The notes: generated by a model from the letters alone, not told the origin. Positions 45,141 through 55,798 are shown, numbered from the stretch's first letter. The stretch: 64,000 bases of DNA from Ruegeria sp. HKCCA6707 (GCF_013033515.1 NZ_WQEG01000007.1:85997-149996), one strand, 5' to 3'. A program made the numbers and translations.

Positions 45141-47018
45141 CTAGCTGGCCCGTTTCATCCCCATGACCCTTGCCCGTGCGCGGGGGTCGCTGTCGAACAG
45201 GGCGGCAAGTTGTTCGGTCATGGCACCGGCAAGCTGCTCGACATCGGTGATCGTCACCGCGCGGTCGTAATAGCGGGTCACATCGTGACCAATCCCGATC
45301 GCCAGCAACTCGACCATTTTGCGTTTTTCGACCATCGCAATCACGTCACGCAGGTGTTTTTCCAGATAATTGGCTGGATTCACGCTGAGAGTTGAATCAT
45401 CAACCGGCGCCCCGTCGGAGATGACCATCAGGATCTTGCGCTGTTCGCGCCGGGCCAACATGCGACGATGGGCCCATTCCAGCGCCTCGCCGTCGATGTT
45501 TTCTTTCAGCAGACCCTCTTTCATCATCAGGCCCAGATTGGGCCGCGCGCGTCGCCATGGGGCATCAGCGCCTTTATAGATGATATGGCGCAGGTCGTTC
45601 AGACGGCCCGGTTGCTGCGGGCGGCCATCGTTCAACCAGGCCTCACGCGCTTGACCGCCTTTCCAGGCGCGCGTGGTAAAGCCCAGGATTTCGACCTTCA
45701 CGTTGCAACGTTCCAGCGTCCGCGCCAAAACATCCGCACAGATCGCGGCAATAGAGATCGGACGACCGCGCATCGACCCTGAATTGTCCAGCAGCAGAGT
45801 TACAACCGTGTCGCGGAACTCGGTGTCTTTTTCGACCTTGAAGCTGAGCGGCGTTGTCGGGTTGGCGACAACACGCGCCAGTCGACCGGCATCCAGAATG
45901 CCTTCTTCGCGGTCAAATTCCCACGACCGGTTCTGCTGCGCCTGCAAGCGGCGTTGCAGCTTGTTGGCCAATCGGCTCACGGCACCTTTCAACGGTTCCA
46001 GTTGTTGGTCCAGATAGGCGCGCAGCCGTTCAAGCTCGGCCGGTTCGGCCAAATCTTCGGCGGCGATTTCCTCGTCGTGAGTGTCCAGATAGACCTTGTA
46101 GTCGGGGTCTGCCTCGGATGCGGGCGGCGGCGCAGGCGGTTCCAGCGGAGCCTCGCCCTCGGGCATCTCCGCCTCATCGCCCATCTCCTCTTCGGCCATC
46201 TCATCCATCGAGACCTGGGCCTGGGATTGGTCCTGCTGCTCTTCCTGAGACTGTTCGGGGTTGGCGTCGGCGTCCTGTTCGTCTTGATCGTCCTGACCCG
46301 TGCTGTCGGGATCGGGCTGTTCTTCGGCGTCTTCTTCGGCCTGATCTTCCTGTTCTTCGTCCAGCTCATCCGGGTCGTCACCCAGCTGGTCTCCATAGCC
46401 CAGATCCTTGATCATCTGACGGGCGAATTTGGCAAACTCCGCCTGATCCGAGATCACATCGTCAAGATTTTCAAGCAGGCCACCGGCCTGTTCTTCGATA
46501 AAACCGCGCCATAGGTTCATGATATTGTCTGCGGCAGGCGGCAGATCGCGTCCGGTGGCCAGATGCCGGATCAGATAGCCCGCTGCGACCGACAGGGGCG
46601 CATCGGCAGGTTGCTTGCATTGATCGTAGCCACGCCGGATTGCCTCATGCCCGATCTTGACGTCGATATTGCTTGCGGTACCAGGCATATCGCGCGCGCC
46701 CATTGCCTCGCATCGCGCGACTTCCATCGCCTCATAGAGATCCCGCGCCATATCCCCCGGAGGCGCATAGCGCGCATGGGTGGAATCGTCGTGATACTTT
46801 CGCTGCAGCGCCAAGGCATCCGCAGTTCCCCGCGCCAGAAGAACCTCTTCTCGGGTCATCCGGCGCGACACCTGCGGCAGTCGCATGGACTCACCCGTCA
46901 TGCCCGACGGATCCACCGTATAGGTCACGTTCAACTCGGGATCATCCGCCATAACCTTGGTCGCTTCGGCCAAGGCTTTCTTGAATGGATCTGCGGGGTT
47001 GTCGTTGGGCTTGTTCAT
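45141..47018 (-). CDS. cobT: Cobaltochelatase subunit CobT
   Basis: A 625-residue subunit of the ATP-dependent CobNST chelatase that inserts cobalt into hydrogenobyrinic acid diamide during aerobic B12 synthesis. The N-terminal part is helical, residues about 215-330 are very acidic and low in complexity (runs of D, E, Q and P), and the C-terminal VWA domain keeps the MIDAS motif DNSGS near residue 415. CobS, its usual neighbour, is not beside it here; a small exported protein gene lies 100 bp upstream instead. Confidence 0.93.
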   Translation of the reverse strand: MNKPNDNPADPFKKALAEATKVMADDPELNVTYTVDPSGMTGESMRLPQVSRRMTREEVLLARGTADALALQRKYHDDSTHARYAPPGDMARDLYEAMEVARCEAMGARDMPGTASNIDVKIGHEAIRRGYDQCKQPADAPLSVAAGYLIRHLATGRDLPPAADNIMNLWRGFIEEQAGGLLENLDDVISDQAEFAKFARQMIKDLGYGDQLGDDPDELDEEQEDQAEEDAEEQPDPDSTGQDDQDEQDADANPEQSQEEQQDQSQAQVSMDEMAEEEMGDEAEMPEGEAPLEPPAPPPASEADPDYKVYLDTHDEEIAAEDLAEPAELERLRAYLDQQLEPLKGAVSRLANKLQRRLQAQQNRSWEFDREEGILDAGRLARVVANPTTPLSFKVEKDTEFRDTVVTLLLDNSGSMRGRPISIAAICADVLARTLERCNVKVEILGFTTRAWKGGQAREAWLNDGRPQQPGRLNDLRHIIYKGADAPWRRARPNLGLMMKEGLLKENIDGEALEWAHRRMLARREQRKILMVISDGAPVDDSTLSVNPANYLEKHLRDVIAMVEKRKMVELLAIGIGHDVTRYYDRAVTITDVEQLAGAMTEQLAALFDSDPRARARVMGMKRAS

Positions 47019-47118
47019 CGGCTGCGGGGTCCGGCGCTGTTCTTTCCGGACAACCTAGAGCCATTCAGACCCCTTGGCCATAGGGCCAGCCGCGTTTTCC
47101 CATCAAACCAGCTGAGGT

Positions 47119-47523
47119 CTAGAGCACAACCTTCCGGCATTCGGCAATGCGATGGCCGAGTTGCCGATTGGCGACCTGAGTGATCCGCGCATCAAAACTG
47201 TAATCCACGTCTGCCAATAAATAGGCGATCTCAACCCAACCGCGCACGCGCCACCGTTTTGGCTCTTGTGTATCTACGCCTTCCATAAGCGCCGAGGGCA
47301 AGACCGTCTCCAGCAGCAGGTCAAACTGCTCTTGCATTGCGATCGTACTGTCCAGATCCTTGCTTTCCAGGGCGCGCTGTCGGGTCGCCAAAGCTTCTAG
47401 CCTGCCAGAACAGATAGCAAATAGCTCTGCCCTTGCCGAAGACGTCGCCGGAAGCGCCGAGGCTGATGTTGACAGCACCAACGCGCAAAAAAGCCCGATA
47501 AGTGAGGTATGTAATCTCGACAT
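47119..47523 (-). CDS. Small exported protein of unknown function
   Basis: A 134-residue protein with a clear signal peptide (hydrophobic residues 8-18, cleavage near ASA-LP at 23-24). The mature part is helical, with two cysteines (in FAICSGR and IAECRKVVL) that could form a disulfide. I do not recognise the family. It lies upstream of cobT on the same strand, 100 bp away, but no functional link is evident. Confidence 0.6.
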   Translation of the reverse strand: MSRLHTSLIGLFCALVLSTSASALPATSSARAELFAICSGRLEALATRQRALESKDLDSTIAMQEQFDLLLETVLPSALMEGVDTQEPKRWRVRGWVEIAYLLADVDYSFDARITQVANRQLGHRIAECRKVVL

Positions 47524-48048
47524 GCCTTAAACATACACTTGATGTAATATGTATAAAACAAATATATACAGCTAACGCTGCTCCATGTGTTGATCATGTA
47601 ACAGAGTGGTAGGCGACCGACGAAGGCTTTGACCCTCGCCTAAAACCGGCAGCTGACCAGTTCGACTAAGCAGCGTGAAAAGGGCGTCCCTGACCTGCGA
47701 ACTCGTACAGCTGGTGCTTTCGCATATTTTATTTTGAAAAGCAGAGACTTACGCCCAGAGACCGTTAACACGCGCCCGTATTTTTTTGGTCAAATCCCAG
47801 AACGGCAAACAAACGATGCAAAGCTGAACTGAACCGTAGGTCCTTGATATGCGTAGCTTACACAGCATGGGCTACCGTAAACCCATCAAGAGGATCTGCG
47901 TCTCGCATTAGCCCCCTCTTAAGCCCGATCACATCAACAAATCGTTGTCACGCGTGTACCAGCCCAGCTATTGCTTTTTTTGGCGCGCGCAAAGAATATG
48001 TAAAGTTATGATAAGACTAAGGCGGCCAGGACCCGCAGGCTGAATGGC
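47524..48048. other. Non-coding gap upstream of the polyol regulator
   Basis: A stretch of 525 bp without a convincing gene. It contains a perfect 7-bp inverted repeat, TAGGCGA (47610-47616) and TCGCCTA (47636-47642), and AT-rich patches near 47725-47740. A D-loop-like and T-loop-like string occur near 47605 and 47665 but no tRNA can be folded. It presumably contains promoters for the small exported protein and for the LacI gene. Confidence 0.5.
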
Positions 48049-49074
48049 ATGACAAAAATAAAAAACATGGAAGAGTTCGCGACCCTGAGCGGCATCTCGC
48101 GACCCACAGTTTCTAAATACTTCCAAGATCCTGACAGTGTTCGTGCAACGACCCGGGCACGCATCGAAGACGCTCTGGAACGGTTCGACTATCGCCCGAA
48201 TATGTATGCGGTGAATCAGAACAGGAAACTGACCAAGAATATCGGTATTGTTGTACCTTATCTGGCCGATCCCTTCTTTGCAGAGATAGCCCGCTATCTA
48301 GAGCAAAGCTGTATTGCCGCAGGGTATCGCCCATCTCTTTTCAGTGCGCATGGTGAGCAAAAATTGGAGAACGAAATTCTGGACGGGCTTCAATCCATGA
48401 AACCTGCCGGAGTTCTGTTGGCCCCGTTGGGTCGGATCTCTGACAGATCCGCGATCGAGAAATTTTGCGCCAATGTGCCGACTGTTCTGTTCGACAGCAA
48501 CCTCGACGGCCTGGGCGCTGCGTTTATCGGATCTGACAATCACAGCTTTGTATCGCAGACCGTGGAATATATGACCCGCACCGGTGAGCCACCCTCGTTC
48601 TTTGAAATGCGCACCCCTGCCAACCCCAACGCCAACAAGCGCAGAAAAGCCTATGTTGAAGTGATGGAAGGTCTGGGGTTCGAACCTCATATCATCAAAG
48701 TTGATGGCAAAGGCTGGGCGTTTGAAGAAATTGGGCATAAGGGCGCGCTGAAAGTTTTGGAAGAGCGTGGGTTAAAAACGGATTCCGTTCTGTGCAGCAA
48801 TGACCGGCTTGCCATCGGATTTTTGGCAGCATGTTTCGAACAGGGGATTCGGGTCGGTCGCAAAGAGGATTGCACATTGCGCTTGGCGTCGAACGATGAT
48901 CATCCCTTCGCAAAGTTCACCTGCCCGTCTCTTACCACAGCGGCCCACGACTATGACAACGTGGCCACGCGGGCCGTGGAAACCTTGTTTGAACTCATTG
49001 AAAACGGTGGGAAATTCGAGAATCGAACCGAGACGCTTTTCCCGACACGACTTGTATTAAGGGACTCCGCGTAA
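48049..49074 (+). CDS. LacI-family regulator of the polyol operon
   Basis: A 341-residue repressor with an N-terminal LacI HTH and hinge (LSGISRPTVSKYFQDPDSVRA, residues 13-33, then RFDYRPNMYA) and a sugar-binding core (IGIVVPYLADPFFAEIARYLE; VLCSNDRLAIGF). It lies 94 bp upstream of the polyol binding-protein gene in the same direction. A LacI-type operator overlaps the promoter region between them, so it very likely controls the smo/mtlK genes with a polyol or ketose as inducer. Confidence 0.9.
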   Translation: MTKIKNMEEFATLSGISRPTVSKYFQDPDSVRATTRARIEDALERFDYRPNMYAVNQNRKLTKNIGIVVPYLADPFFAEIARYLEQSCIAAGYRPSLFSAHGEQKLENEILDGLQSMKPAGVLLAPLGRISDRSAIEKFCANVPTVLFDSNLDGLGAAFIGSDNHSFVSQTVEYMTRTGEPPSFFEMRTPANPNANKRRKAYVEVMEGLGFEPHIIKVDGKGWAFEEIGHKGALKVLEERGLKTDSVLCSNDRLAIGFLAACFEQGIRVGRKEDCTLRLASNDDHPFAKFTCPSLTTAAHDYDNVATRAVETLFELIENGGKFENRTETLFPTRLVLRDSA

Positions 49075-49083
49075 GCTATTTTC

Positions 49084-49097
49084 TTAACGCGCGTAAA
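49084..49097. promoter_or_regulatory. LacI-type operator upstream of the polyol operon
   Basis: TTAACGCGCGTAAA is a near-perfect palindrome with the central CGCG typical of LacI-family sites (left arm TTAACGC, right arm complement TTTACGC). It begins 10 bp after the regulator stop codon, and a TTGACG hexamer follows at 49105-49110. Confidence 0.6.
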
Positions 49098-49168
49098 GTT
49101 TTTATTGACGGCGCGACAATTTACGATCTACCCTCCCTGCACGACATCCAAGCTCAGGGAGGACAGGG

Positions 49169-50470
49169 ATGTATCTAAAGAACGCACTTCGTGCGGCGAC
49201 TGCGCTGACTTTCGTCGCCACCGCCGCGGCTCAGGCACAGACGATCACAATCGCCACCGTGAACAACGGCGACATGATCCGGATGCAGGGCTATACCGAC
49301 AACTTTACCGAAGCGACCGGCATTGATGTCGAATGGGTAACGCTGGAAGAGAACGTACTGCGTCAACGCGTGACCACAGACATCACCACCAAAGGTGGTC
49401 AGTTCGACATCATGACCATCGGTATGTACGAGACACCCATCTGGGGTGCGAATGGCTGGCTGGTTCCGCTGGACGGCATGTCCGAGGAATATGATGTAGG
49501 TGACATTCTGCCTGCAATGTCCGGCGGCCTTAGCCATGACGGCACGCTTTATGCGGCTCCGTTCTACGGCGAAAGCTCAATGATCATGTACCGCACTGAC
49601 CTGATGGAAAAAGCGGGCATGGAGATGCCCGACGCGCCAAGCTGGCAGTTCATCAAAGAAGCTGCGGCGGCCATGACCGACCGTGATGCCGACATCAACG
49701 GTATTTGTCTGCGCGGCAAGGCTGGCTGGGGCGAAGGTGGTGCCTTCATTACGGCCATGTCCAATTCGTTTGGTGCACGCTGGTTCGACGAAGACTGGAA
49801 ACCCCAGTTCGATCAGCCGGAATGGAAAGACACGCTAAACTTCTACGTGGAAATGATGACCGAGTCCGGCCCAGCCGGGTACGCCACCAACGGGTTCAAC
49901 GAGAACCTGTCGCTGTTCCAGCAAGGCAAATGCGGCATGTGGATCGACGCAACGGTTGCGGCCTCTTTTGTGACCAACCCAACTGACTCGACCGTAGCGG
50001 ATCAGGTCGGTTTCGCTCTGGCGCCTGACACCGGTCTGGGCAAACGCTCAAACTGGCTCTGGGCCTGGGCATTGGCTGTTCCCGCAGGAACCCAGCAAGA
50101 AGACGCTGCAAAGCAGTTCATCGAATGGGCCACGTCCAAGGATTACATTGAGCTGGTGGCCGAGAACGAAGGCTGGGCCAATGTGCCTCCGGGCGCGCGC
50201 ACCTCGCTGTATGAGAACCCCGAATATCAGAAGGTTCCGTTCGCGCAGATGACGCTGGATTCGATCTTGTCGGCTGATCCGAACAATCCGACGGTCAAGC
50301 CGGTGCCATATGTTGGTATCCAGTTCGCCGCGATCCCCGAGTTCGCAGGTATCGCCACCCAGGTGAGCCAGGAATTCTCGGCGGTTTATGCCGGACAGCA
50401 AACAGTGGATGAAGCCCTGGCCAAGGCGCAGGCCTTCACCGAGGAAGAAATGGAAGCCGCAGGCTACTGA
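49169..50470 (+). CDS. smoE: Polyol ABC transporter, substrate-binding protein
   Basis: A 433-residue periplasmic binding protein (family 1 sugar binders) with a signal peptide cleaved near AQAQ, residue 24. The mature protein starts TITIATVNNGDMIRMQGYTDNF, and the FDIMTIGMYETPIWGANGWL segment is typical of sorbitol/mannitol binders SmoE/MtlE. AGGGAGG lies 6 nt before the ATG. It is the first gene of the smoEFGK-smoS-mtlK operon; a hairpin follows it before smoF. Confidence 0.9.
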   Translation: MYLKNALRAATALTFVATAAAQAQTITIATVNNGDMIRMQGYTDNFTEATGIDVEWVTLEENVLRQRVTTDITTKGGQFDIMTIGMYETPIWGANGWLVPLDGMSEEYDVGDILPAMSGGLSHDGTLYAAPFYGESSMIMYRTDLMEKAGMEMPDAPSWQFIKEAAAAMTDRDADINGICLRGKAGWGEGGAFITAMSNSFGARWFDEDWKPQFDQPEWKDTLNFYVEMMTESGPAGYATNGFNENLSLFQQGKCGMWIDATVAASFVTNPTDSTVADQVGFALAPDTGLGKRSNWLWAWALAVPAGTQQEDAAKQFIEWATSKDYIELVAENEGWANVPPGARTSLYENPEYQKVPFAQMTLDSILSADPNNPTVKPVPYVGIQFAAIPEFAGIATQVSQEFSAVYAGQQTVDEALAKAQAFTEEEMEAAGY

Positions 50471-50483
50471 CGGCACACTCCCA

Positions 50484-50510
50484 GCGGGCGGGCAGTGTCT
50501 TGCCCCCCGC
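50484..50510 (+). repeat. Intercistronic hairpin between smoE and smoF
   Basis: GCGGGCGGGCA (50484-50494) pairs with TGCCCCCCGC (50501-50510) with one bulge, over a 6-nt loop. It lies 14 bp after the smoE stop, inside the operon. Hairpins here commonly protect the binding-protein mRNA and give it higher expression than the permeases. Confidence 0.6.
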
Positions 50511-50579
50511 ACCACCCTTCCCCAACTCGCGTTTTTCTCGCAGGCTGGAGCTACCGCCTGAATAGAGAGGGTTTGCGTT

Positions 50580-51446
50580 ATGGCTACTCAACACTCCCGA
50601 TCCGTCGCCCGGCTGATGATGGCACCCGCTGTGGTCCTGCTGCTTGGCTGGATGCTCGTACCGCTGACGATGACGCTGTACTTCTCCTTCAAGAAATACC
50701 TGCCGCTGCGCGGAGGGGATCTGGGTTGGGTCGGGTTCGACAACTACATCCGTTTCGTTTCATCCAGTTCCTTCTGGCCTGCGGTCCAGGCGACCCTGAC
50801 AATTGTCGGCGGAGTTCTGATCATCACGGTCATCCTCGGTGTCTTGCTGGCGATGCTGTTGGATCAACCGATGTGGGGCCAAGGCGTCGTCCGCATTCTG
50901 GTGATCGCACCCTTCTTTGTGATGCCAACGGTATCCGCTCTGGTCTGGAAGAACATGTTCATGGATCCCGTCAATGGCCTGCTGGCGCATCTGTGGCGCT
51001 TTTTTGGGGCCGAGCCGGTCTCGTGGCTGTCCGAGGCGTCGATGACCTCGATCATCATGATCGTCTCATGGCAGTGGCTGCCCTTTGCTACGCTGATCCT
51101 GTTGACCGCGATCCAATCGCTGGACAGCGAACAGTTGGAAGCCGCCGAGATGGATGGTGCACCGCCATTGAAACGCTTTTTCCACATCATCCTGCCGCAT
51201 CTCAGCCGCGCGATCACAATCGTGATCCTGATCCAGACGATCTTTCTTCTATCGATCTTCGCCGAGATCTTTGTGACCACCGGCGGCGCGTTCGGCACCC
51301 GCACCCTCACCTATCTGATCTTCCAGCGCGTGCTGGAAAGCCAGAATGTCGGTCTTGGGTCGGCCGGAGGGGTCTATGCCATCATCCTTGCCAACATCGT
51401 TGCCATCTTCCTGATGCGCATCGTCGGCAAAAACCTGGACGCGTGA
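50580..51446 (+). CDS. smoF: Polyol ABC transporter, permease 1
   Basis: A 288-residue inner-membrane permease (MalF-type) with six predicted helices. The ATPase-docking EAA motif lies near residues 185-205 (EAAEMDGAPPLKRFFHIILP). It follows smoE after 109 bp with a hairpin and precedes smoG by 12 bp. It should pair with SmoG to form the channel for sorbitol/mannitol. Confidence 0.9.
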   Translation: MATQHSRSVARLMMAPAVVLLLGWMLVPLTMTLYFSFKKYLPLRGGDLGWVGFDNYIRFVSSSSFWPAVQATLTIVGGVLIITVILGVLLAMLLDQPMWGQGVVRILVIAPFFVMPTVSALVWKNMFMDPVNGLLAHLWRFFGAEPVSWLSEASMTSIIMIVSWQWLPFATLILLTAIQSLDSEQLEAAEMDGAPPLKRFFHIILPHLSRAITIVILIQTIFLLSIFAEIFVTTGGAFGTRTLTYLIFQRVLESQNVGLGSAGGVYAIILANIVAIFLMRIVGKNLDA

Positions 51447-51458
51447 GGAGGTAAGACT

Positions 51459-52289
51459 ATGGCCCGCGCTGTCACATCCCGCCGCAAAACACTGAACACC
51501 GCCCTTGCCTGGGCCGTTGGACTGCTGATCTTTTTCCCGATCCTCTGGACCATCTTGACCAGCTTCAAGACCGAGGCACAGGCGATTGCCAGCCCGCCTC
51601 TGTTCCTGAATTTCGACTGGACGCTTGAAAACTATGCCATCGTACAGGAGCGCTCGGATTATATGCGGTTCCTGTGGAATTCGGTCATCATCGCGGGTGG
51701 CTCGACCATCCTGGGTGTGATCATCGCGGTGCCTGCGGCCTGGGCCATGGCCTTTGTACCATCCAAGCGCACCAAGGATATCTTGCTGTGGATGCTGTCC
51801 ACCAAGATGCTGCCTGCGGTGGGGGTTCTGTACCCGATCTACCTGCTGTTCATCCAACTGGGTCTGCTGGACACGCGCGGCGGGCTGGTTGTGGTGCTGA
51901 TGCTGATCAACCTGCCAATCATCGTATGGATGCTTTACACCTATTTCCGCGAAATTCCCGGCGAAATCCTCGAAGCCGCCCGGATGGACGGTGCAACGTT
52001 GAAAGAGGAAATCCTCTATGTCCTGACGCCGATGGCCGTGCCCGGCATCGCCTCGACCGTATTGCTGAACTTCATCCTGGCCTGGAACGAAGCATTCTGG
52101 ACCTTGAACCTCACCGCCGTTGACGCGGCACCGCTGACCGCCTTTATCGCCAGCTATTCCAGCCCGGAAGGCCTGTTCTTTGCCAAGCTCAGCGCGGCCT
52201 CGACCATGGCGATTGCACCGATCCTGATCCTGGGCTGGTTCAGCCAGAAACAACTTGTCCGCGGCCTGACCTTCGGCGCAGTGAAATAA
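51459..52289 (+). CDS. smoG: Polyol ABC transporter, permease 2
   Basis: A 276-residue MalG-type permease with six predicted helices and the EAA motif EAARMDGATLKEEILYVLTP near residues 170-190. GAGGAGG lies before the ATG. It is immediately followed, 12 bp later, by the ATPase gene. Confidence 0.9.
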   Translation: MARAVTSRRKTLNTALAWAVGLLIFFPILWTILTSFKTEAQAIASPPLFLNFDWTLENYAIVQERSDYMRFLWNSVIIAGGSTILGVIIAVPAAWAMAFVPSKRTKDILLWMLSTKMLPAVGVLYPIYLLFIQLGLLDTRGGLVVVLMLINLPIIVWMLYTYFREIPGEILEAARMDGATLKEEILYVLTPMAVPGIASTVLLNFILAWNEAFWTLNLTAVDAAPLTAFIASYSSPEGLFFAKLSAASTMAIAPILILGWFSQKQLVRGLTFGAVK

Positions 52290-52301
52290 GGAACACGACG
52301 T

Positions 52302-53306
52302 ATGGGACGTATCCAACTCAAGTCTGTGACCAAAAGCTTCGGCGACGTGCAGGTCATTCCGCCGCTGGATCTGACCATCGAAGATGGCGAGTTCACCGTA
52401 TTCGTCGGCCCCTCGGGCTGCGGTAAATCCACCCTTCTGCGCCTGATCGCGGGGTTGGAGGATATCACCTCGGGCTCCATCGACATCGATGGCGCGGATG
52501 CCACCGACGTACCGCCCGCCAAACGCGGGTTGGCGATGGTGTTCCAGTCCTATGCGCTCTACCCGCATATGACTGTGCGCAAGAACATCGCTTTTCCGCT
52601 GCGCATGGCCAAGCTGGATCAGGCCGAGATCGACAAACGTGTCGAAGGGGCGGCAAGCGTGTTGAACCTGACCGACTATCTGGACCGCCGCCCCGGGCAA
52701 TTGTCTGGCGGTCAACGTCAACGTGTTGCCATTGGTCGCGCGATCGTGCGAGAGCCTGCCGCGTTCCTGTTTGATGAACCACTGTCCAACCTCGACGCTG
52801 CCTTGCGCGTAGGGATGCGACTTGAGATCAGCGAGCTGCACGAACGTCTGGCAACCACGATGATCTATGTAACACATGACCAGGTCGAGGCCATGACAAT
52901 GGCCGACAAGATCGTCGTCCTGCAAGCTGGTGTGATCGAACAGGTCGGCAGCCCGCTGGATCTATATCGCACGCCGCGCAACCTGTTTGTGGCAGGCTTT
53001 ATCGGCTCACCCAAGATGAACTTCATCGAAGGGGAAGAGGCCGCAAAACATGGCGCCCACACAATCGGCATTCGGCCCGAACACATCGCTGTGTCAGAAA
53101 GCCAAGGGGACTGGTCGGGGGTTGTCAGTGTTTCCGAACATCTGGGGTCAGACACGTTCTTCCACGTCCACGAGACCGGGCTGGCCGAGACGATAACTGT
53201 GCGTGCCGATGGCGAGGTCGGTTTTCGCCACGGGGATCGGATCCACCTGACCCCGCGCGCAGATGTGATCCACAAATTTGACGCCAAGGGCCTGCGGATC
53301 GAATGA
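52302..53306 (+). CDS. smoK: Polyol ABC transporter, ATP-binding protein
   Basis: A 334-residue MalK-type ATPase: Walker [10 protein letters not shown] near residue 38, Q-loop [10 protein letters not shown], signature [14 protein letters not shown], Walker [16 protein letters not shown] and the switch histidine in [11 protein letters not shown]-terminal TOBE/OB regulatory domain follows from about residue 235. It overlaps the dehydrogenase gene smoS by 4 nt (ATGA). Confidence 0.92.
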   Translation: MGRIQLKSVTKSFGDVQVIPPLDLTIEDGEFTVFVGPSGCGKSTLLRLIAGLEDITSGSIDIDGADATDVPPAKRGLAMVFQSYALYPHMTVRKNIAFPLRMAKLDQAEIDKRVEGAASVLNLTDYLDRRPGQLSGGQRQRVAIGRAIVREPAAFLFDEPLSNLDAALRVGMRLEISELHERLATTMIYVTHDQVEAMTMADKIVVLQAGVIEQVGSPLDLYRTPRNLFVAGFIGSPKMNFIEGEEAAKHGAHTIGIRPEHIAVSESQGDWSGVVSVSEHLGSDTFFHVHETGLAETITVRADGEVGFRHGDRIHLTPRADVIHKFDAKGLRIE

Positions 53307-54076
53307 CACGTCTGGCCGGAAAAACCGCCCTGATCACCGGGGCCGCACGGGGCATCGGGCTGGCCTTTGCCAAAGCATATGTGGCCGAAGGCGCGCGTGT
53401 TGCCATCGCTGACATTGACGTCCAACGCGCAAAGGAAGCTGCCGAAGAGATTGGCGCGGCCGCATTGGCTGTCGAAATGGACGTGACACGCCAATCAAGC
53501 ATCGACAACGCCGTCGACAGGACCATAGAACACTTCGGCCCCATAGACATCCTGATCAACAACGCGGCCATCTTCACCGCCGCACCGATCACCGAGATTG
53601 AGCGCGACGATTATGACCGCGTGTTCGCCATCAACGTAGCGGGTGCGCTGTTCACAACGCAGGCCGTGGCGCGCCACATGATCGAACATGGCACCAAGGG
53701 CCGGATCATAAACATGGCGTCCCAAGCCGGACGCCGGGGCGAACCGCTTGTGGCCGTCTATTGCGCGAGCAAGGCGGCGATCATCTCTCTGACCCAATCT
53801 GCGGGCCTCAACCTGATCTCACACGGGATCAACGTCAACGCGATTGCTCCCGGAGTCGTGGACGGCGAACACTGGGACGGGGTCGATGCGTTCTTTGCGA
53901 AACACGAAGGCAAACCTCCCGGCCAAAAGAAACGAGAGGTTGCAGCCGCCGTTCCCTACGGCCGCATGGGACGCGCCGAGGACCTGACGGGCATGGCGGT
54001 GTTTCTGGCGTCGGACGAGGCCAAGTACATCGTGGCTCAAACCTACAATGTTGACGGTGGAAACTGGATGAGCTGA
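53303..54076 (+). CDS. smoS: Sorbitol (L-iditol) 2-dehydrogenase, SDR family
   Basis: A 257-residue short-chain dehydrogenase: cofactor motif TGAARGIG near residue 13, DIDV suggesting NAD preference, NNAA near 88, and catalytic serine with YCASK (Tyr-x3-Lys) near 153-157. In Rhodobacter the equivalent enzyme oxidises sorbitol to fructose, galactitol to tagatose and L-iditol to sorbose. It overlaps smoK by 4 nt and mtlK by 1 nt. Confidence 0.9.
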   Translation: MTRLAGKTALITGAARGIGLAFAKAYVAEGARVAIADIDVQRAKEAAEEIGAAALAVEMDVTRQSSIDNAVDRTIEHFGPIDILINNAAIFTAAPITEIERDDYDRVFAINVAGALFTTQAVARHMIEHGTKGRIINMASQAGRRGEPLVAVYCASKAAIISLTQSAGLNLISHGINVNAIAPGVVDGEHWDGVDAFFAKHEGKPPGQKKREVAAAVPYGRMGRAEDLTGMAVFLASDEAKYIVAQTYNVDGGNWMS

Positions 54077-55590
54077 TGGATCCCGAGGCGACTGCAATCC
54101 CCCTGACAAAACTGCACCGCGACCGGTTTGCCGCTTTGCCGGTTGGTGTGAGCGCTCCGACCTATCGCAGATCAGATCTGACACCCGGCATCGTTCATAT
54201 CGGCGTGGGGAATTTTCACCGCGCTCATCAAGCTTGGTACATTCACCAAATGATGCAAAACGGGCTGGCCCATGACTGGGCCATCATAGGTGCCGGGGTA
54301 AGAGATTACGACGCCGCGATGCGCAAGACGCTTATTGCACAGGACTGCTTGACAACATTGATAGAGCTTGACCCAAAGGGGATTTCTGCCGAGGTGATCG
54401 GCCCAATGATCGACTATCTACCGATCGAGCGAAATAATGCAGCCTTGATCCAAAAGATGGCCGACCCAGCCATCCGCATTGTGTCTCTGACCGTGACGGA
54501 AGGTGGCTATTTCCTGGATGCAAATACCGGTGCCTTTGACACCGACCACCCCGATCTAAAGCATGATGCCACCTACCCCGACCAACCCCGCACGGTCTTT
54601 GGCGCTCTGGTGGCAGCGCTTGATCAACGTCGCCTGAATGGTGCTCAACCGTTCACGGCGCTCAGCTGCGATAACCTTCAGGGCAATGGTTCGATCCTGC
54701 GAAGCTGCGTTGTCGGATTGGCGCAAATGTCCAACCCTGATCTGGCCCGCTGGATTGACCAGAACGGCGCGTTTCCAAATTCGATGGTCGATTGCATCGT
54801 CCCGGCGACAACGGACCAGGTGGTATCTCAATGCCATGCGCTTGGCCTTGATGATCAGGCACCCGTTTCCCACGAAAACTTTCGTCAATGGGTGGTAGAA
54901 GACGATTTCTGCGCGGGGCGCCCCCCTTTTGAACGGGTTGGTGTAACGCTGACCCGCGATGTGCACAGCTATGAGACAATGAAGCTGCGTATTCTGAACG
55001 GTGGACATCAATTGCTTGCGAATGTGGGTGAAGTTCTGAATGTTCCCACAATTGCCGACTGCATGCAGGATCCCGATATCGTTGCGTTTTTCAGGAAGGT
55101 TCAGACAGAAGAAATTCTGCCCCATGTCCAAGCGGTCCCGGGAACAACAGCGCAGGAATACCTAAGCTTGGTCGAACGGCGATTTGCAAACACCGCAATC
55201 CATGACACCACCCGCCGCGTGGCCTTTGACGGCTCATCACGGCATCCGGGGTTCTTGCATCCGTCTTTGAACGACGCAATTGCGGCTGGATCTTCCTTGT
55301 CAGGCTTGGCACTGGCCGAAGCATTCTGGTGTCGGATGTGTGCAGGGGTTCGTGAAAACGGCTCGGAAATCGAAGCCAATGACCCTCAATGGAAAGACCT
55401 ACATCAGACCGCTCGGGCCGCGAAAGCCAACCCTGAACTCTGGATCAGGAAAACGCAAAACTTTGGCGACATGACCCAGCAGCAAGGCTTTGCCAAAGCG
55501 TTTGCGCACTGGTTGACCCTCATCTGGGGGCGTGGGTGCCGCGCAGCGATCGCTGAATTTACCGCTATTGGTTCTGCTTCGATCCAATAG
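54076..55590 (+). CDS. mtlK: Mannitol 2-dehydrogenase
   Basis: A 504-residue polyol-specific long-chain dehydrogenase that oxidises mannitol (and arabitol) to the ketose. The N-terminal Rossmann part contains VHIGVGNFHRAHQ; the catalytic motif Lys-x4-Asn-x2-His is seen in MKLRILNGGHQLLAN near residues 303-315. It shares one base with the smoS stop (TGATG) and closes the operon. I see no clear terminator after it. A fructokinase for the product is not in the window. Confidence 0.93.
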   Translation: MDPEATAIPLTKLHRDRFAALPVGVSAPTYRRSDLTPGIVHIGVGNFHRAHQAWYIHQMMQNGLAHDWAIIGAGVRDYDAAMRKTLIAQDCLTTLIELDPKGISAEVIGPMIDYLPIERNNAALIQKMADPAIRIVSLTVTEGGYFLDANTGAFDTDHPDLKHDATYPDQPRTVFGALVAALDQRRLNGAQPFTALSCDNLQGNGSILRSCVVGLAQMSNPDLARWIDQNGAFPNSMVDCIVPATTDQVVSQCHALGLDDQAPVSHENFRQWVVEDDFCAGRPPFERVGVTLTRDVHSYETMKLRILNGGHQLLANVGEVLNVPTIADCMQDPDIVAFFRKVQTEEILPHVQAVPGTTAQEYLSLVERRFANTAIHDTTRRVAFDGSSRHPGFLHPSLNDAIAAGSSLSGLALAEAFWCRMCAGVRENGSEIEANDPQWKDLHQTARAAKANPELWIRKTQNFGDMTQQQGFAKAFAHWLTLIWGRGCRAAIAEFTAIGSASIQ

Positions 55591-55798
55591 AGTTCGAGAC
55601 CGAAGATCATGCTGCGCACTCTCGGCAGGCGAACACGATTCCAACGGCGCGAGCCACGAATCCAATACGGCTTAGGCGTTGTTTCCGCGATCAAAACGCG
55701 TGCTTTGGTATCAGCGGTGGTTATCGCTGCGGATCTGTGAGCGTTGCCAACACCAATTAGTCTGAGGTCGTACTCTTCGGTCCGAGCGGCCACCGCGC

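Noticed and set aside
46080..46380. Repetitive-looking DNA within cobT as a possible tandem repeat
   Set aside because: It encodes the acidic low-complexity linker normal for CobT; there is no fixed repeat unit.
47600..47690. A tRNA-like string (AGAGTGGTAGG and CAGTTCGACTAA)
   Set aside because: The pieces resemble D- and T-loops, but no acceptor or anticodon stem can be formed and the spacing is wrong.
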